Origin: Bolinopsis microptera
Lineage: Eukaryota; Ctenophora; Tentaculata; Lobata; Bolinopsidae
Direction: 5' to 3'
NCBI RefSeq assembly: GCF_026151205.1
Contig: NC_087082.1
Location: 8,440,901 to 8,504,900 of the forward strand
DNA: 64,000 bases
The notes under the pieces are model-generated. The model was not told the origin of the DNA. It did not search any database and saw nothing but the letters and a program-made list of their open reading frames with translations. This document shows, one piece after another, positions 34,426 through 46,124 of this stretch. Position 1 is the stretch's first letter. Each line of letters begins with the position of its first letter. The position numbers were made by a program, and so were the translations under genes.

Positions 34426-36544
34426 AGTATCGAAGCAACGGCGCCTCCCTCGCTAGAGGGACACATTCCTCACACTCTACAGAGTTCAAGATATTTCAGA
34501 GATAAGATAAGGATTGTACAGTGTACAAGATGTTCTCTACACATGATGACATTATGGGTTACACGTGCTGCGTCGCGTGTGAAATATTGGTCAGATTGTC
34601 ACGTGCTGCGTCACGTGTGACAAATTAGATTTGGTCAGATTGTCAGTGTTTCTGATGATGAAACGGGAATCTAAACGTATGGATTGATATATCAGAAACC
34701 GGTCTAAATTTTCAGACATTAAATAGACGTTTTATAGTTATCTGTGTTGATTATAATAATATATTTTATCTGTAACCATGTGTTTTGAGCTGTTATTTAA
34801 ACATAATTATTAAATTGGTAACAGTAATGATTACGATACCGACCATGTTTTATTAGCATATTATTTGTTAAACGTGTGAAAAAGATTCTTTACTTTTAAA
34901 TTATTGCAGAGACCGGAACCGTGTACTTTGATAAGGCATTGTTAAAAGGTTAAATTTATTGATGTTTTGTAATATCTCTTAAATCCTTGTAATTATGTTG
35001 ACCAAGTTTCCCCTTTTTGAGGTACTAAAACGCCAGGATTTGCAAATTTATTAAGTACATACATTACTGGGATTTTCTAATTTTTTTGCCGTTAATTATC
35101 AGTTATAGAGTATTAGAAGGTCATTTGACCAAATTATTGATACAGACTTTCTTGAAACAGCCAGTAAAATCTTAATTAATGCAGCATACGTCATCTTAAT
35201 GCAGTGCCCATGATGCGATCACAACTTTTATTTATTTTTTATAATCTTTTTACAACATTTTAAATCGATTTGTAACGCGCATGTTACGTTTCCCAATCTC
35301 GAAGTTTGGCCTGCTTCACTGCTCTGATAATGATTTATTCCCACGACACATATTATGACGTCACTAATTTACCCGATTGAGAGAGAGCCTAACTCATTAA
35401 ATATATGTTTTTCAGGGAGTAGCATTAGTTTATTAATTCTCAGCACTTCGTAAAATGTTTTACTCACAAGCCTGTATCATTTTATTTTGAATTAAATTTC
35501 TCCATATTATGTGGTGCTACGCGGAGATTTTTTAAAGGAAGACACTGGGCCTAACAAAGTTTCCTGGATTGATAATGGCAGTTATGGACCGTTCTAATTT
35601 GATTGAAACTTTTATTTTTAATGAATCACAGAAAACCTTGTCTCTTTGAAGTATTTGTTATCAAAAATCGTAGAACTCATCGACCATCGTTAATTAAAAC
35701 GAACCTTGTCTCTCTCTCTGTGGATAATATAAGTTTTTCTGGTTGGCGACGTAATAGTTCAGATAAGATCTCAGTGGGTGTTTTTAGTGCTCCTGTCGGC
35801 TCCCACATGTACCAGAATACACTACTCTCACTGGCACATCACACTGCCTGAATTAATACCAATCAAATTAGCGAACTCGCCCACGTGCTATCAGGTAACC
35901 AATGGTAACGTGAGAGTTGGTCACGTGTACTAATTTCTTTAATTACTCCTGTACACGTGATATTTCCTCCTCTCCTCTGCATGTAATGTGGATCACGTGC
36001 TACATGAGTGCTGCCGGAGGCGCTCTGTTACTTGCCACTCTTAATTTAATGTATTTTCTTCGGTTTCCATATTCCCAAGAACAGTTCCCTCTCATCACAT
36101 GTTTTATCACTCTTTAGAATGTTGGAAGGGACTCTCGAATAGGGCGGCTTTCACTCTGAACAAAGGCACGTTCATGTAATTTGAGCTACGGAGGCGGGCT
36201 ATTGGCTGTTCGCGAAATTTGAGCCTAATTTTCGGTGTTGTTGAGCGCGCGCTGAGCTTTATCGATAAACATGGCGTATTCTTGAACCTAGCTAGCTAGC
36301 CCGGCCGCGCACCTACGACCAGTACGCGCTCTATGTAGCCCAGATTATTAACTGAATCCATAGCATCAATCGACAATCATCTCCGCAGTCAACTCCATGT
36401 TCCTTATTCCTTAAATTTATAATATTTTATTCTCTTGAATGAAGACTATACTGAACTCTGGCCTAATCTGGATAATGATTCCAAAATCTTCTACTCACAC
36501 CTATAATACTGCAGCTATTGTTGAACCTATCGAGAACAGTGGTG
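34426..36544. other. NFYA 3' untranslated region and intergenic spacer
   Basis: The NFYA 3' untranslated region must begin here; no unambiguous AATAAA was found nearby. At 34560-34650 a phrase with CACGTGCTGCGTC(G/A)CGTGTG and TTGGTCAGATTGTCA is duplicated. CACGTG words recur at 35880-36000. No exon was recognised. Confidence 0.5.
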
Positions 36545-36915
36545 AGTGGCGTAACGTTAGTGGCTGATTTAACTTGGCGCCCCCCGGTGGCTCGAAAAAG
36601 TCGCCCAAATTTTTTGTGTCCCTAAAAAAAATTAAAAAAAAAAAGGTCGGGTACCTTTTTTGGCGCCCCCTACAGCTTTTTTGCGCCCCTGGAGCAAAAA
36701 AAGGACCCCAGAAATTTTTTTCACACCGACTGAGCGCTAAATTGGACAGGGGAATACACCAAGGCGTTATTTTCAGTGAGAGGTCATAAAATTCAAGAAA
36801 AATTCAAGAAAAAACCTAGGGGCGACTTTTCGTTGAGAAAGGGCGCCTTTTTGGCGCCCCCTGAGGGTGGCGCCCCCCGGCGTAGCCGGGGTGGCCGGGG
36901 CAGCGTTACGCCACT
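36545..36915. mobile_element. 371-bp TIR element with GGCGCCCCC-rich interior
   Basis: The termini AGTGGCGTAACG (36545-36556) and CGTTACGCCACT (36904-36915) are exact inverted repeats. The interior has several GGCGCCCCC words and polyA/polyT runs and no transposase. Termini of the (C)AGTGGCGTA type are common in animal hAT and related elements. No clear target duplication was found. Confidence 0.75.
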
Positions 36916-37114
36916 GAATTCGAGAAGTTTAGAAGTATGAAATAGGCATCTTCACGATCAACAATCTGTGGACCACTTCCTTCACTGCACCTAGCCTTAT
37001 ATGGATCTGGATACTGGCAGGGAGTTCAGAGTTGACTAAGGAACCATATTTGATTTGAGTACATATCGAGCTCGGAGCTGTTGAAAATTGAATCACAATA
37101 CGGGCATATACACT

Positions 37115-37345
37115 CAGTTTGTTTTATAAAAACGCCCTTTATCATTTATAAAGACGGAGCCTTTAAACGGGGGAAAAAAAATTTAGACGCCACTACAGGT
37201 CTCAAAATTGAAAATAGATCGGATGTAAACCAGAAAATTTGATGAATTTAAGACGGTGCAGCCTTCAAAATGGTCAAAATTAAATACGCGGACGCCTTCG
37301 CCAAAATGAACCGTCATTATAAAACAAACTGGGTGTAATGTCAAT
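37115..37345. repeat. Dispersed repeat pair member (with 58325-58650)
   Basis: Shared words in order include TTTATAAAGACG, AGCCTT, GGTCTCAAAAT, ATCGGATGT, GCCTTCGCCAAAAT and the AAAAC..GGGTGTA end. The two copies are same-strand and diverged. Nothing coding is seen. Confidence 0.6.
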
Positions 37346-37490
37346 GACCTAGCGGCTAGTGCATGGGGTATTGTGTAGGAGACGCTTCACGCTTAATAGG
37401 TATTTGAGAGGTCACCGACTCTCAGATACTGAGGATTGGGATCACATGGACCAGTTGGACCTGTCGGCTGTCTATATAACGCGTTTTTTC

Positions 37491-37865
37491 CGAGCGTGCT
37501 AAATCACTCTACAGTCGATCTTTGAGATTGTTCTAAAAGGGCACCCGACAGTTGAAACCAACTTCGATCGATGTATTTTCGGACGCTGATTCCGAATCAA
37601 CCCCCATGACATAGGGTTAAAATGCTCCCCTGACGAGATATTGGCGAAAAACTGTCTCGATCACGTGATATGACTGTATAAGGAAGTTAGTCTAATTTCT
37701 CGTTAGGGTTAGGGTTTCAGTGTATGCTTTTCTTAAAGATTGGGTTAGGGTTAGGGTTGGGATCAGATTAGAGGGCTAGGATTTCGAAAAGTCGTTCAGG
37801 ACCAGCTAGAGAACGGGTTGAAAAAGTCACGTGACATTCGACTGTAGAGTGATTAATCATCACCC
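37491..37865. mobile_element. 375-bp MITE with exact 9-bp target duplication
   Basis: CGTTTTTTC at 37482-37490 and 37866-37874 flanks the element. The left end is CGAGCGTGCTAAATCACTCT ACAGTCGA; the right end, read inverted, is GGGTGATGATTAATCACTCT ACAGTCGA, so the best-paired part of the TIR is internal (about 18 bases). The interior has TTAGGGTTAGGG runs and two CACGTGA words. There is no coding capacity. The 9-bp duplication suits a Mutator-like or Merlin-like transposase acting in trans. Confidence 0.92.
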
Positions 37866-38401
37866 CGTTTTTTCTATACCGTGGACTTTCGTTTCCCCCG
37901 AGAGGCCCAGTATATGGAGGTTTGACTGTACTATGTTTTAAATTTATCTTAATTCTTACTGCTATGCATAGAAGATGCCTTGTAATTACTGAAAGTACAG
38001 GAAAATAAAAAGTTTAACACTATAAACAGCTGCGATCAGCAACCTAAAATTTAAATATGATGTTGTTCCGTAATTATTTACTATTACATTTACACAACTT
38101 TAAATCAACATACATTTTTATTGTCAAGATCTAAATCAACGTTTAAATGGAGCGAACATGCAATATCATGTAATAAGCACTGCAGCCTGCAAAAAAAATT
38201 AATTTTCTGGTAATCGGCAAAATAGCAAGAAGAGTTCCATGTACATTATAATCGACTGTCGATCATCGCGTATATCATCGACATACGCGCTATTCAATGC
38301 CAATAGTAAAAAATGCAAAAGGTGCTACCCAATCTATTTACCATATAATAAAGTATTAAAAATGATCTAAATTCTGATTCTTTCAATAAAAACAAAGCAT
38401 T

Positions 38402-41400
38402 TCAATTCGTTTCAAACCCTTTCCTGCAATCTGACAATTCCATCTTCATACAGTAATCTTTAACACTAATAAACATCAAGTTCACCACCACTTGGATCGC
38501 TATAAGATCTAAACCTAATAGATAACTTTCCTCCGGGCAATCTTCAGATTTAGAGGAACTAATTTTGGAGTCCGTCAAACTAATGCATGTCTCTATCTTA
38601 GGTAAAACCTTCAAGTGTTGACGCTTATCATAATCGGAGTTCGTTTCAAGGACATTTTTAGAACTGGATGTAAACTTAAAGCCGGATTGTTTGAGCTGGA
38701 TTGGACTACAATCCTGTTTCAGTTTAGTGTCAGTACTGTGGATCAAGGGGTTAGGAGTAGGTTTTGAGAGAATTAGTTGTGGTTTGGAGGGAATTAGTTG
38801 TGGTTTGGAGGGAATTAGTTGTGGTTTGGAGGGATGACAGAAGCCGCTGGTCCTTTTCCTTCCAAGGTCGATGATACAGCTTCGTGAATTCATATCATTA
38901 CGAGCAGATTCGTCAACTTTTATTGTGATATCGTTTCTGAAACAAACAAAATAGTGTGAGTATAATTTGTTAAAAGGACAAATTGGGCTGTCTGGCTCCA
39001 AAAATTAGGTCCAAAAGCCGAAAGAAACATTTAACTTGAATTACAATGAGCATTTTAAACGTTAACTCACAAGTCATAAATGTATCTAAGGTTGAACACC
39101 CTTGATAGTTAGTCATATAAGACCACACAGCTAACATTAACACTGTCTAAATAAATACCTGATAGAAGGAATGATGTGGTGACTGCTGATCAGGTGGTTG
39201 AGGAGATAGGATTCTGATCTGAAGACCACTCCACACTCCGAGCAAGTTTGGTTTCGGACCTTCTCGTGGTAGCGTTCATGTCGCTTTAGAGTCATGGAGT
39301 GTTGGAATACACGGCCACATTCCTTGCAACCTAAATCTGAGGAGAGGACCAGGGTTAGGAGGGTTCAGAAATTAACATTTTTGTTTTTGTAGAATCACAT
39401 ATTGTTATTGTATGTACTATTTGTAGAATCACATATTATTATCACAATGCTGGCAAGCATTACCGTCGCCCTTATATTCACAATACTATTTACCCCCTAT
39501 ACTATTATATCCCCTTTATTGTTTTCCAGGCATTAAGACTCATCGAAAGTAGTTCAGCAGGTATATTTAAGTTCAAAACATTCTAATTCAATGTTAAAGA
39601 TGACAGGAATAAGAAATAGTGATATGGAGGTTTTTAAGAAATTTGCGCAAAATACGCGCCAGCATGTTATACGAAATTAGGTAAAAAACCCAAAATCGCC
39701 ATATTCAGGTGCCTTAAAAACCATGTTAAAATTGAGTAAGAGATCTGAAACTTTGCAGGGCGTCTAGACCTTGTCCAAATCGACTGTAAACAAAATTTCA
39801 TGTTTCAGCAGTATCGGCAAGTGGGTTTTCTGGAACCCCTGTTTTACAACAGATTGTCGTGAAGTATATATCACAATGCTGGCAAGCATAACCGTTGCCC
39901 TTATATTCACAACACTATTTACCCCCTATACTATTATATCCCCTTTATTGTTTTCCAGGCATTAAGACTCATCGAAAGTAGTTCAGCAGGTATATTTAAG
40001 TTCAAAACATTCTAATTCAATGTTAAAGATGACAGGAATAAGAAATAGTTATGTGGAGGTTCTTAAGAAATTTGCGCAAAATACGCGCCAGCATGTTATA
40101 CGAAATTAGGTAAAAAACCCAAAATCGCCATATTCAGGTGCCTTAAAAACCATGTTAAAATTAAGTTAGAGATCTGAAACTTTGCAGGGCGTCTAGACCT
40201 CGTCCAAATCGACTGTAAAATTTTTTTCATGTTTCAGCAGTATCGGGAAGTGGGTTTTCTGGAACCCCTGTTTTACAACAGATTGTCGTGAAGTATAGTA
40301 TAGACGCTTTGGCAGTCAATTGGCAGTCAATTGTAGCCTACATTTAAGTGTCCGTAGATTCAAAAGTATAAACGATACAGTCATCTCGAACCACAGGTTT
40401 TAAAGATAATCGTTTCAACTTTAGTTTTCATTATATTTTAAAATAATTTAACGCCATCATCATCACTTGATGACGTCATCAAATTAAGTGTTTTTAAAAC
40501 TTGATTTTTGACAAAGTAAGAACTTTTCAAATCGATTTTACACCATTAAGGAGTAATTTTATTCAAAATCTGAGGACATTTTCATCTTAGATAATTGTTC
40601 AAGCATTCCGAAAATCTACCGGAAAATTTTCCTACCTTGCTCCTTCATAAAGATATTTGCTATTGAAGTTAGTGCTTTTTTGAAGAATAATTTTATAAAA
40701 ACACAAAAGTTGTGAATTAGTATTCTCTGGTGTTGGGCCATCCCTTGGGTTGTGGAGCTCAATTTTGCTTCTTAAAGGTCTAAATTGTGTTATAGGCTAG
40801 TTTTAAAGTTAAAAATCGAAAAGTTGCACACGTGGGGACACGCCCAAATTCATTTAAAATAGCTAAAATCACTAAAAATTTTGATTTTCACGATTTTTAT
40901 CAACTTTGGAGTCCCGTTGTGATCCAAGTTCTTAATGAAATCTTCTGAAACTTTGCATGCTTATCAAACTATATATTAAATACCACTATGCAAAAATTTA
41001 TGGTGATTCAATATTGGATGCGCACGCAACGTCCGCTCAAAGTTTGCACGTGCGAAAGGTGAGAATTTTGCTCATTCGTGATTTCGAATATATTCTGCTT
41101 TCCCACAATATTTAAAATTTAAATGGCATTATATATGAATTTAATGCCAACTTGAATGAGTAAAAAGTGCCATATTCAGTCGGTTATCGACAGATATACC
41201 TACCTAAACACAAGGAAACGTTTTCAAAGGCAGAATTTCGAAATCGTTGAAATTACCTCTTTATTAATGAAGTTTCGACTGTGTAAATTATCCTGACATT
41301 ATAATCAAAAAGAGATGATATTTGACCAAAACCCATAATCATGGGTAGAGTGAACCGCTGCCAGTGTCTCTCTTTTCCAAACAAAAGGAAATGATATTAA

Positions 41401-43920
41401 TTTGAGGAACCGTCCGCAAATGCAAATTGATACCGAGAATGAAATCGGTCGCTCGCTTTTCCCATTCAATAAGCTTTATTACAATTCGTAAGCCGTGAAT
41501 GAATGGGAAAAGCGAGCGACCGATTTCATTCTCGGTATCAATTTGCATTTGCGGACGGTTCCTCAAATTAATATCATTTCCTTTTGTTTGGAAAAGAGAG
41601 ACACTGGCAGCGGTTCACTCTACCCATGATTATGGGTTTTGGTCAAATATGTATATATGTATATATGTATGTATAGACGCTTTTGGCAGTCAATTGTAGC
41701 CTACATTTAAGTGTCCGTAGATCCAAAAGTATAAACGATACAGTCATCTCGAACCACAGGTTTTAAAGATAATCGTTTAAGCTTTAGTTTACATTGTATT
41801 GAAAAATAATTTAACGTCATCATCATCACTTGATGACGTCATCAAATTAAGTGTTTTTAAAACTTAATTTTTGACAAAGTAACAACTTTTCAAATCGATT
41901 TTACACCATTAAGGAGTAATTTTATTCAAAATCTGAGGACATTTTCACCTTAGATAATTGTTCAAGCATTCCGAAAATCTACGGGAAAAGTTTCCTACCT
42001 TGCTCCTTCATAAAGATATTTGCTATTGAAGTTAGTGCTTTTTTGAAGAATAATTTTATAAAAACACAAAAGTTGTGAATTAGTATTCTCTGGTGTTGGG
42101 CCATCCCTTGGGTTGTGGAGCTCAATTTTGCTTCTTAAAGGTCTAAATTGTGTTATAGGCTAGTTTTAAAGTTGAAAATCGAAAAGTTGCACACGTGGGG
42201 ACACGCCCAAATTGATTTAAAATAGCTAAAATCACTAAAAATTGTTATTTTCACGATTTTTTTCAACTTTGGAGTCCCGTAGTGATCCAAGTTCTTTTTG
42301 AAATCTTCTGAAACTTTGCATGCTTATCAAACTATATATTAAATACCACTATGCAAAAATTTACGGTGATTCAATATTGTATGCGCACGCAACGTCCGCT
42401 CAAAGTTTGCACGTGCGAAAGGTGAGAATTTTGCTCATTCGTGATTTCGAATATATTCTGCTTTCCACGATATTTAAATGGCATTATATATGAATTTAAT
42501 GCCAACCTAAATGAGTAAAAAGTGCCATATTCAGTCGGTTATCGACAGATATACCTACCTAAACACAAGGAAAAGTTTTCAAAGGCAGAATATCGAAATC
42601 GTTGAAATTATCTCCTTATTTATAATTATGTTAATGAAGTTTCGACTGTGTAAATTATCCTGACATTATAATCAAAAAGAGATGATATTTGACCAAAACC
42701 CATAATCATGGGTAGAGTGTACCGCTGCCAGTGTCTCTCTTTTCCAAACAAAAGGAAATGATATTAATTTGAGGAACCGTCCGCTAATGCAAAATGATAC
42801 CGAGAATGAAATCGGTCGCTCGCTTTTCCCATTTAATAAGCTTTATTACAATTCGTAAGCCGTGAATGAATGGGAAAAGCGAGCGACCGATTTCATTCTC
42901 GGTATCATTTTGCATTAGCGGACGGTTCCTCAAATTAATATCATTTCCTTTTGTTTGGAAAAGAGAGACACTGGCAGCGGTACACTCTACCCATGATTAT
43001 GGGTTTTGGTCAAATTGTATGTACTGTTTGTAGAATCACATACTATTATTGTATGTACTGTTTGTAGAATCACATATTATTATTGTATGTACTGTTTGTA
43101 GAATCACATATTATTATTGTATGTACTGTTTGTATTCTTCTTGTCTATCACACTGCCCCAAAGACGGCCCAAGAACAACTGCACAACTTTTGCAACGTGT
43201 TTTGGCCTATTGACAGTTGCGCCCCCTTCAGATCTACGACATTGCTCGTATACTTATTTTATCGCTGGATTTTAGAATAATTACTTATGTAATAGAATTA
43301 AAATTACCTGGAGTTGTAGTTTTCAGAATCCCTCTTCTTATCTTGGCGGTTCCATGTTGTCTTTTATACGCCTGCGATAAAACAAATATTATTCACAAAT
43401 TTCGCCCACGTTATTCAGAAACGAGACGTATTCATATAGTTAATTATAATACGTTTGTAAACGAATTATCTTAAGCTTCTAAAAGTAAACGGTAAATTCA
43501 ACAGCTACGCCACGGCTGCAAAATCTCGAGCTTATGATACAACTAAAATGTTATTTTAATTGTAATTTCAAGTTTTTGCGGCCAGCTATTCGGGGCTGTG
43601 ATATATGCTCATCCCTATCCATCCCGCTTAGCCCTTACCCACTACACATTCCTTGTTCCGCTATGTAGGACATTGATAACTTTAAATAAATACAGTAAAA
43701 CAACGTATCTTACCTGCTTGTGGGCTGAGTTGTGACGGCGGAGACGGGTAATATCGGGTAGTACCTTCTGACAGTATTCACACGTCAAATCACGGAAACC
43801 GTCCGCTTCCATATTGGCAAATCTTTCCATATTGGCAAATCCTGGCATATTGGCAAATCTTTCCATATTGGCAAATCCTGACATATTGGCAAATCCTTCC
43901 ATATTGGCAAATCCTGACAT
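38402..43920 (-). CDS. C2H2 zinc-finger protein, three fingers (four exons)
   Basis: Exons, 5' to 3', are 43920-43714, 43371-43308, 39336-39159 and 38936-38402; phases 0, 1, 2 agree at every junction and give about 327 residues. A hexapeptide array (FANMER/FANMSG) fills residues 1-40. Finger 1 (CEYC, 12 residues, HNSAH) is in exon 1. The 64-base second exon encodes AYKRQHGTAKIRRGILKTTT. Fingers 2 (CKEC, 12, HERYH) and 3 (CSEC, 12, HLISSH) sit in exon 3. The C-terminal ~175 residues are S/K-rich with a SKPQLIP repeat and have no known domain. An alternative acceptor 6 bases downstream of 39336 would drop two residues. Nucleic-acid binding is likely from the fingers; targets are unknown. The start is uncertain: the frame is open just upstream of 43920. 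The 3.97-kb intron 43307-39337 contains the hairpin-ended duplications. Confidence 0.8.
38758..38836 (-). repeat. Coding 21-bp repeat (SKPQLIP) in the zinc-finger gene
   Basis: Three to four copies of a 21-base unit encode the heptapeptide SKPQLIP (the last variant SKPQLIL, then SKPTPNP). The unit is a multiple of three and keeps frame, giving a Pro/Lys-rich, probably disordered segment. Confidence 0.85.
39398..39440. repeat. 31-bp minisatellite, left remnant
   Basis: One to two copies of the ATTGTATGTACTRTTTGTAG AATCACATATT unit. The same unit resumes at 43014, on the far side of the duplicated block, which suggests the block inserted into one minisatellite. Confidence 0.8.
39440..40298. 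repeat. Direct tandem duplication of a ~429-base unit
   Basis: Copies 39440-39868 and 39869-40298 differ by few substitutions. Each starts TATCACAATGCTGGCAAGCA and ends with CAACAGATTGTCGTGAAGTA. No conserved open frame is longer than about 60 codons. They lie directly before the 1.35-kb units and may be part of the same mobile structure. Confidence 0.93.
41318..41650. repeat. Perfect 151-bp inverted repeat with 31-nt loop (hairpin 1)
   Basis: The arm 41318-41468 is the exact reverse complement of 41500-41650; the loop is 41469-41499 (ATAAGCTTTATTACAATTCG TAAGCCGTGAA). The arm includes ACCCATAATCATGGGTAGAG and GAAATCGGTCGCTCGCTTTT. The opposing open frames at 41339-41566 and 41499-41699 are simply the two strands of these arms. 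Confidence 0.97.
42687..43015. repeat. 149-bp inverted repeat with 31-nt loop (hairpin 2)
   Basis: The arm 42687-42835 pairs with 42867-43015 with one mismatch, close to the loop. Compared with hairpin 1, three substitutions in the left arm (within AGTGAACC/AGTGTACC, CGCAAATG/CGCTAATG, CAAATTGA/CAAAATGA) are each matched by the complementary change in the right arm. The loop is identical. Confidence 0.97.
43014..43135. repeat. 31-bp minisatellite, right part
   Basis: Three to four copies of ATTGTATGTACTGTTTGTAG AATCACATATT, continuing the array interrupted at 39440. The last copy breaks off at TGTTTGTATTCTTC. Confidence 0.88.
43808..43920 (-). repeat. Coding 18-bp repeat at the zinc-finger protein N-terminus
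   Basis: Six to seven copies of an 18-base unit encode the hexapeptide FANM(E/S/P)(R/G). Units alternate GGATTTGCCAATATG and AGATTTGCCAATATG types. All three frames stay open because the unit is a multiple of three, so the reading frame is chosen by its continuity into finger 1. Confidence 0.88.
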
Positions 43921-46124
43921 CAGAAGGCAAATGTTTAGTATAAAACTCAGAATTAAAACAACGATCCCTAATAGTAATAGTAATACACAAAGTAACGGTT
44001 AAACATAAATCGGACAGTTCACCATCAATATACATTATCATTTGTAAGCTTCTTCGTTGATAGGGCGCGGAAGCAAACTACTGAAACTAATCGAGAATAT
44101 GTAGTAAATATGGGGTCACAGAGACGAGTGCTCATGGGTTCTATCGGTTCACTTGTAAAGTGCCTCATGAGGCTAGTGCAGTGTGTGCGATTGCTTAGTT
44201 TAATAGTTAGCATCGATACGATTATTAAATATCGATATATTCTTCCGCCTTTTGTTTGTGTCAGCAAATGTTATGACCCGATCTGTAAACAATAGATCTA
44301 GAAGTAATTGAGCTATAAACAATAAAACTAGAAGTGTAACACGATAGTTTACGACTATAAACTATAATAAATGTAGAAGTAAAGCCCGACTAAAAACTAT
44401 AAAACAGAAGTTTAATCTTCTGTGACGTGGGACTCGTTATTGCTATGTGATACCTAAGTGTATCCTGCAGGAATGTTATCGCAACGCCAATAAGCTGATA
44501 GCATGTGACACGTCACCAGATCAGGATTGTAAATCACAATTGGCTTCGACAAGGCTAGTAAATAAAGGGTAATGCTTTTATGACACCGTGGTTATTGTGA
44601 AAAGATAACAATGAAGGTATATTTATAATGATTGTCTTATGCTTTTGAACGAACATGATTGAAAGTTGGCACTATGCCTCCAGAGTGCCGCCATAGCGCC
44701 ACGACAGTACCACGAGGGTGCCACGATCAGAGTGCCGCGACAGTGCCATCGGATGTATGACCCTTGGAGGACTTCGCCGCTTCGACGCGCCGCGCAAACT
44801 AGCATTCTTGCTTCGCAACGATCTGGAAGGGTTGACAACGTCAATCAAGTATGACCCAGGCAAGCTTACAGTCGGCACCGACCAATATAACTCAATAAGA
44901 AGAAACAATAAAACTAGAACTTCAAAGTAAAGCCCAACAACCCGGAGTGATGTGCCGGGTGATCACGCTGCAGAGAAATCCCTCACAGAACCTTGTCGAC
45001 TGTATAACAGTGACCCAATGACATGTCAGAGAGGTAATTACATTTCTACTTATAGGCTGGACAGAGGTAGTAATGTGAAAGTTAAGGCGGGTAGTTAGGG
45101 CACTAAAGTGACATGACTTCGATCTAGATTCTAGGTGCTGCGTGACGTGGGTAGATTGCTGGGTGTAAATATGGTGCACGTGTGCTTAGTGCACGTGGGC
45201 GCAGTACACGTGTGATCATGAGAACAAGTGGTTATAATTGCTCCCTGGGGCCACTAAGCTTGCTCAGAACAAAACCTGATGTGTGGCCTAAAAATACAAA
45301 ATCTTAATGAGATTAGAGTAAGGTTATTTAATGAATGGACGAACTAATTGGGTTGGTTCGATTTTAAATTGATTTAGCATATAGTAACTGTGGAACAAGA
45401 ATTGCGACTATTTTTTGAGATGGACCACCGATTTTAATCCGACACTGCTAGTTGCTACCACTTTAAATTATTATGTAAAATGTTCCCCTCAAATCAGTCT
45501 ATCGTCCACAACATCAGCTGGTTAATAAAATATCACTAAGGTAAACAAACAAACAAAGCAATAATCAAATAGATTTAAGTGGAAGATGACGGCAATTAAC
45601 TTCAGAATATGTAAGCGAACCGGCAACAACTTCCTCAACATTCAACGCTGGTCGCTGAACACTAGCTAGTGGGAATACTCATGTATTTGGTTCCTCAAAC
45701 TGATCAAACTGTGGGCATTATTTAAACTTTTGAAGGGGGCCTCATTGAAATTTTAAATTCAAACGTTACCACGAACACAAAGGAGTAAAAACATTTTGCG
45801 ACAAATTAATATTAATATTATGTGTAAGTCATTGAATTTCAATTACTTACACATTACTTAAATGGGTAAATGTAAAATGCTGTGGAGCAAACTCTCCTAT
45901 ATCTTGTTAATTTATCGTAACAATTTAATAGCAAAATTCGAACTTTTCTCTCTCGACGTTTTGGGACTAATATAAAGGGACTGAGTGTTTCTATAGTGCT
46001 ATTAATACAGGTAACAGTTAAAGCTTAAAGCTTTAAAGGGCGCCACGTTTGTCGTTTCTATTGCACAGTATTACTATTAATATGTATAATACATACATCA
46101 AAAACAGGACACTATTTATGAAAC
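43921..46124. other. Gene-free interval upstream of the zinc-finger gene
   Basis: It should contain the promoter and any untranslated first exon of the zinc-finger gene. GTGCC-rich imperfect repeats lie at 44680-44760. A cluster of GTGCACGTG words lies at 45174-45212. No exon was recognised; the overlapping short frames at 44622-44930 follow the GC-rich repeat. Confidence 0.5.

Larger units (their letters stand above)
40302..43015. repeat. Two tandem ~1.35-kb units, each ending in a giant hairpin
   Basis: Copies 40302-41650 and about 41673-43015 are highly similar, beginning TAGACGCTTTTGGCAGTCAA and ending at the outer edge of a long inverted repeat. They are separated by a GTATATAT microsatellite. 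Each has a CATCATCACTTGATGACGTC ATC inverted piece near the start, and neither encodes a recognisable protein. Both lie in an intron of the zinc-finger gene. The element class is unknown. Confidence 0.93.

Noticed and set aside
37690-37770. Interstitial telomere (TTAGGG)n
   Set aside because: The TTAGGG words are short, irregular and recur at the same place in every copy of the MITE family, so they belong to the element.
40302-43015. Helitron or Helentron assignment for the hairpin-ended units
   Set aside because: Helitron hairpins are short (about 10-20 bases) and followed by CTRR. Here the arms are about 150 bases with no matching terminus and no Rep/helicase sequence.
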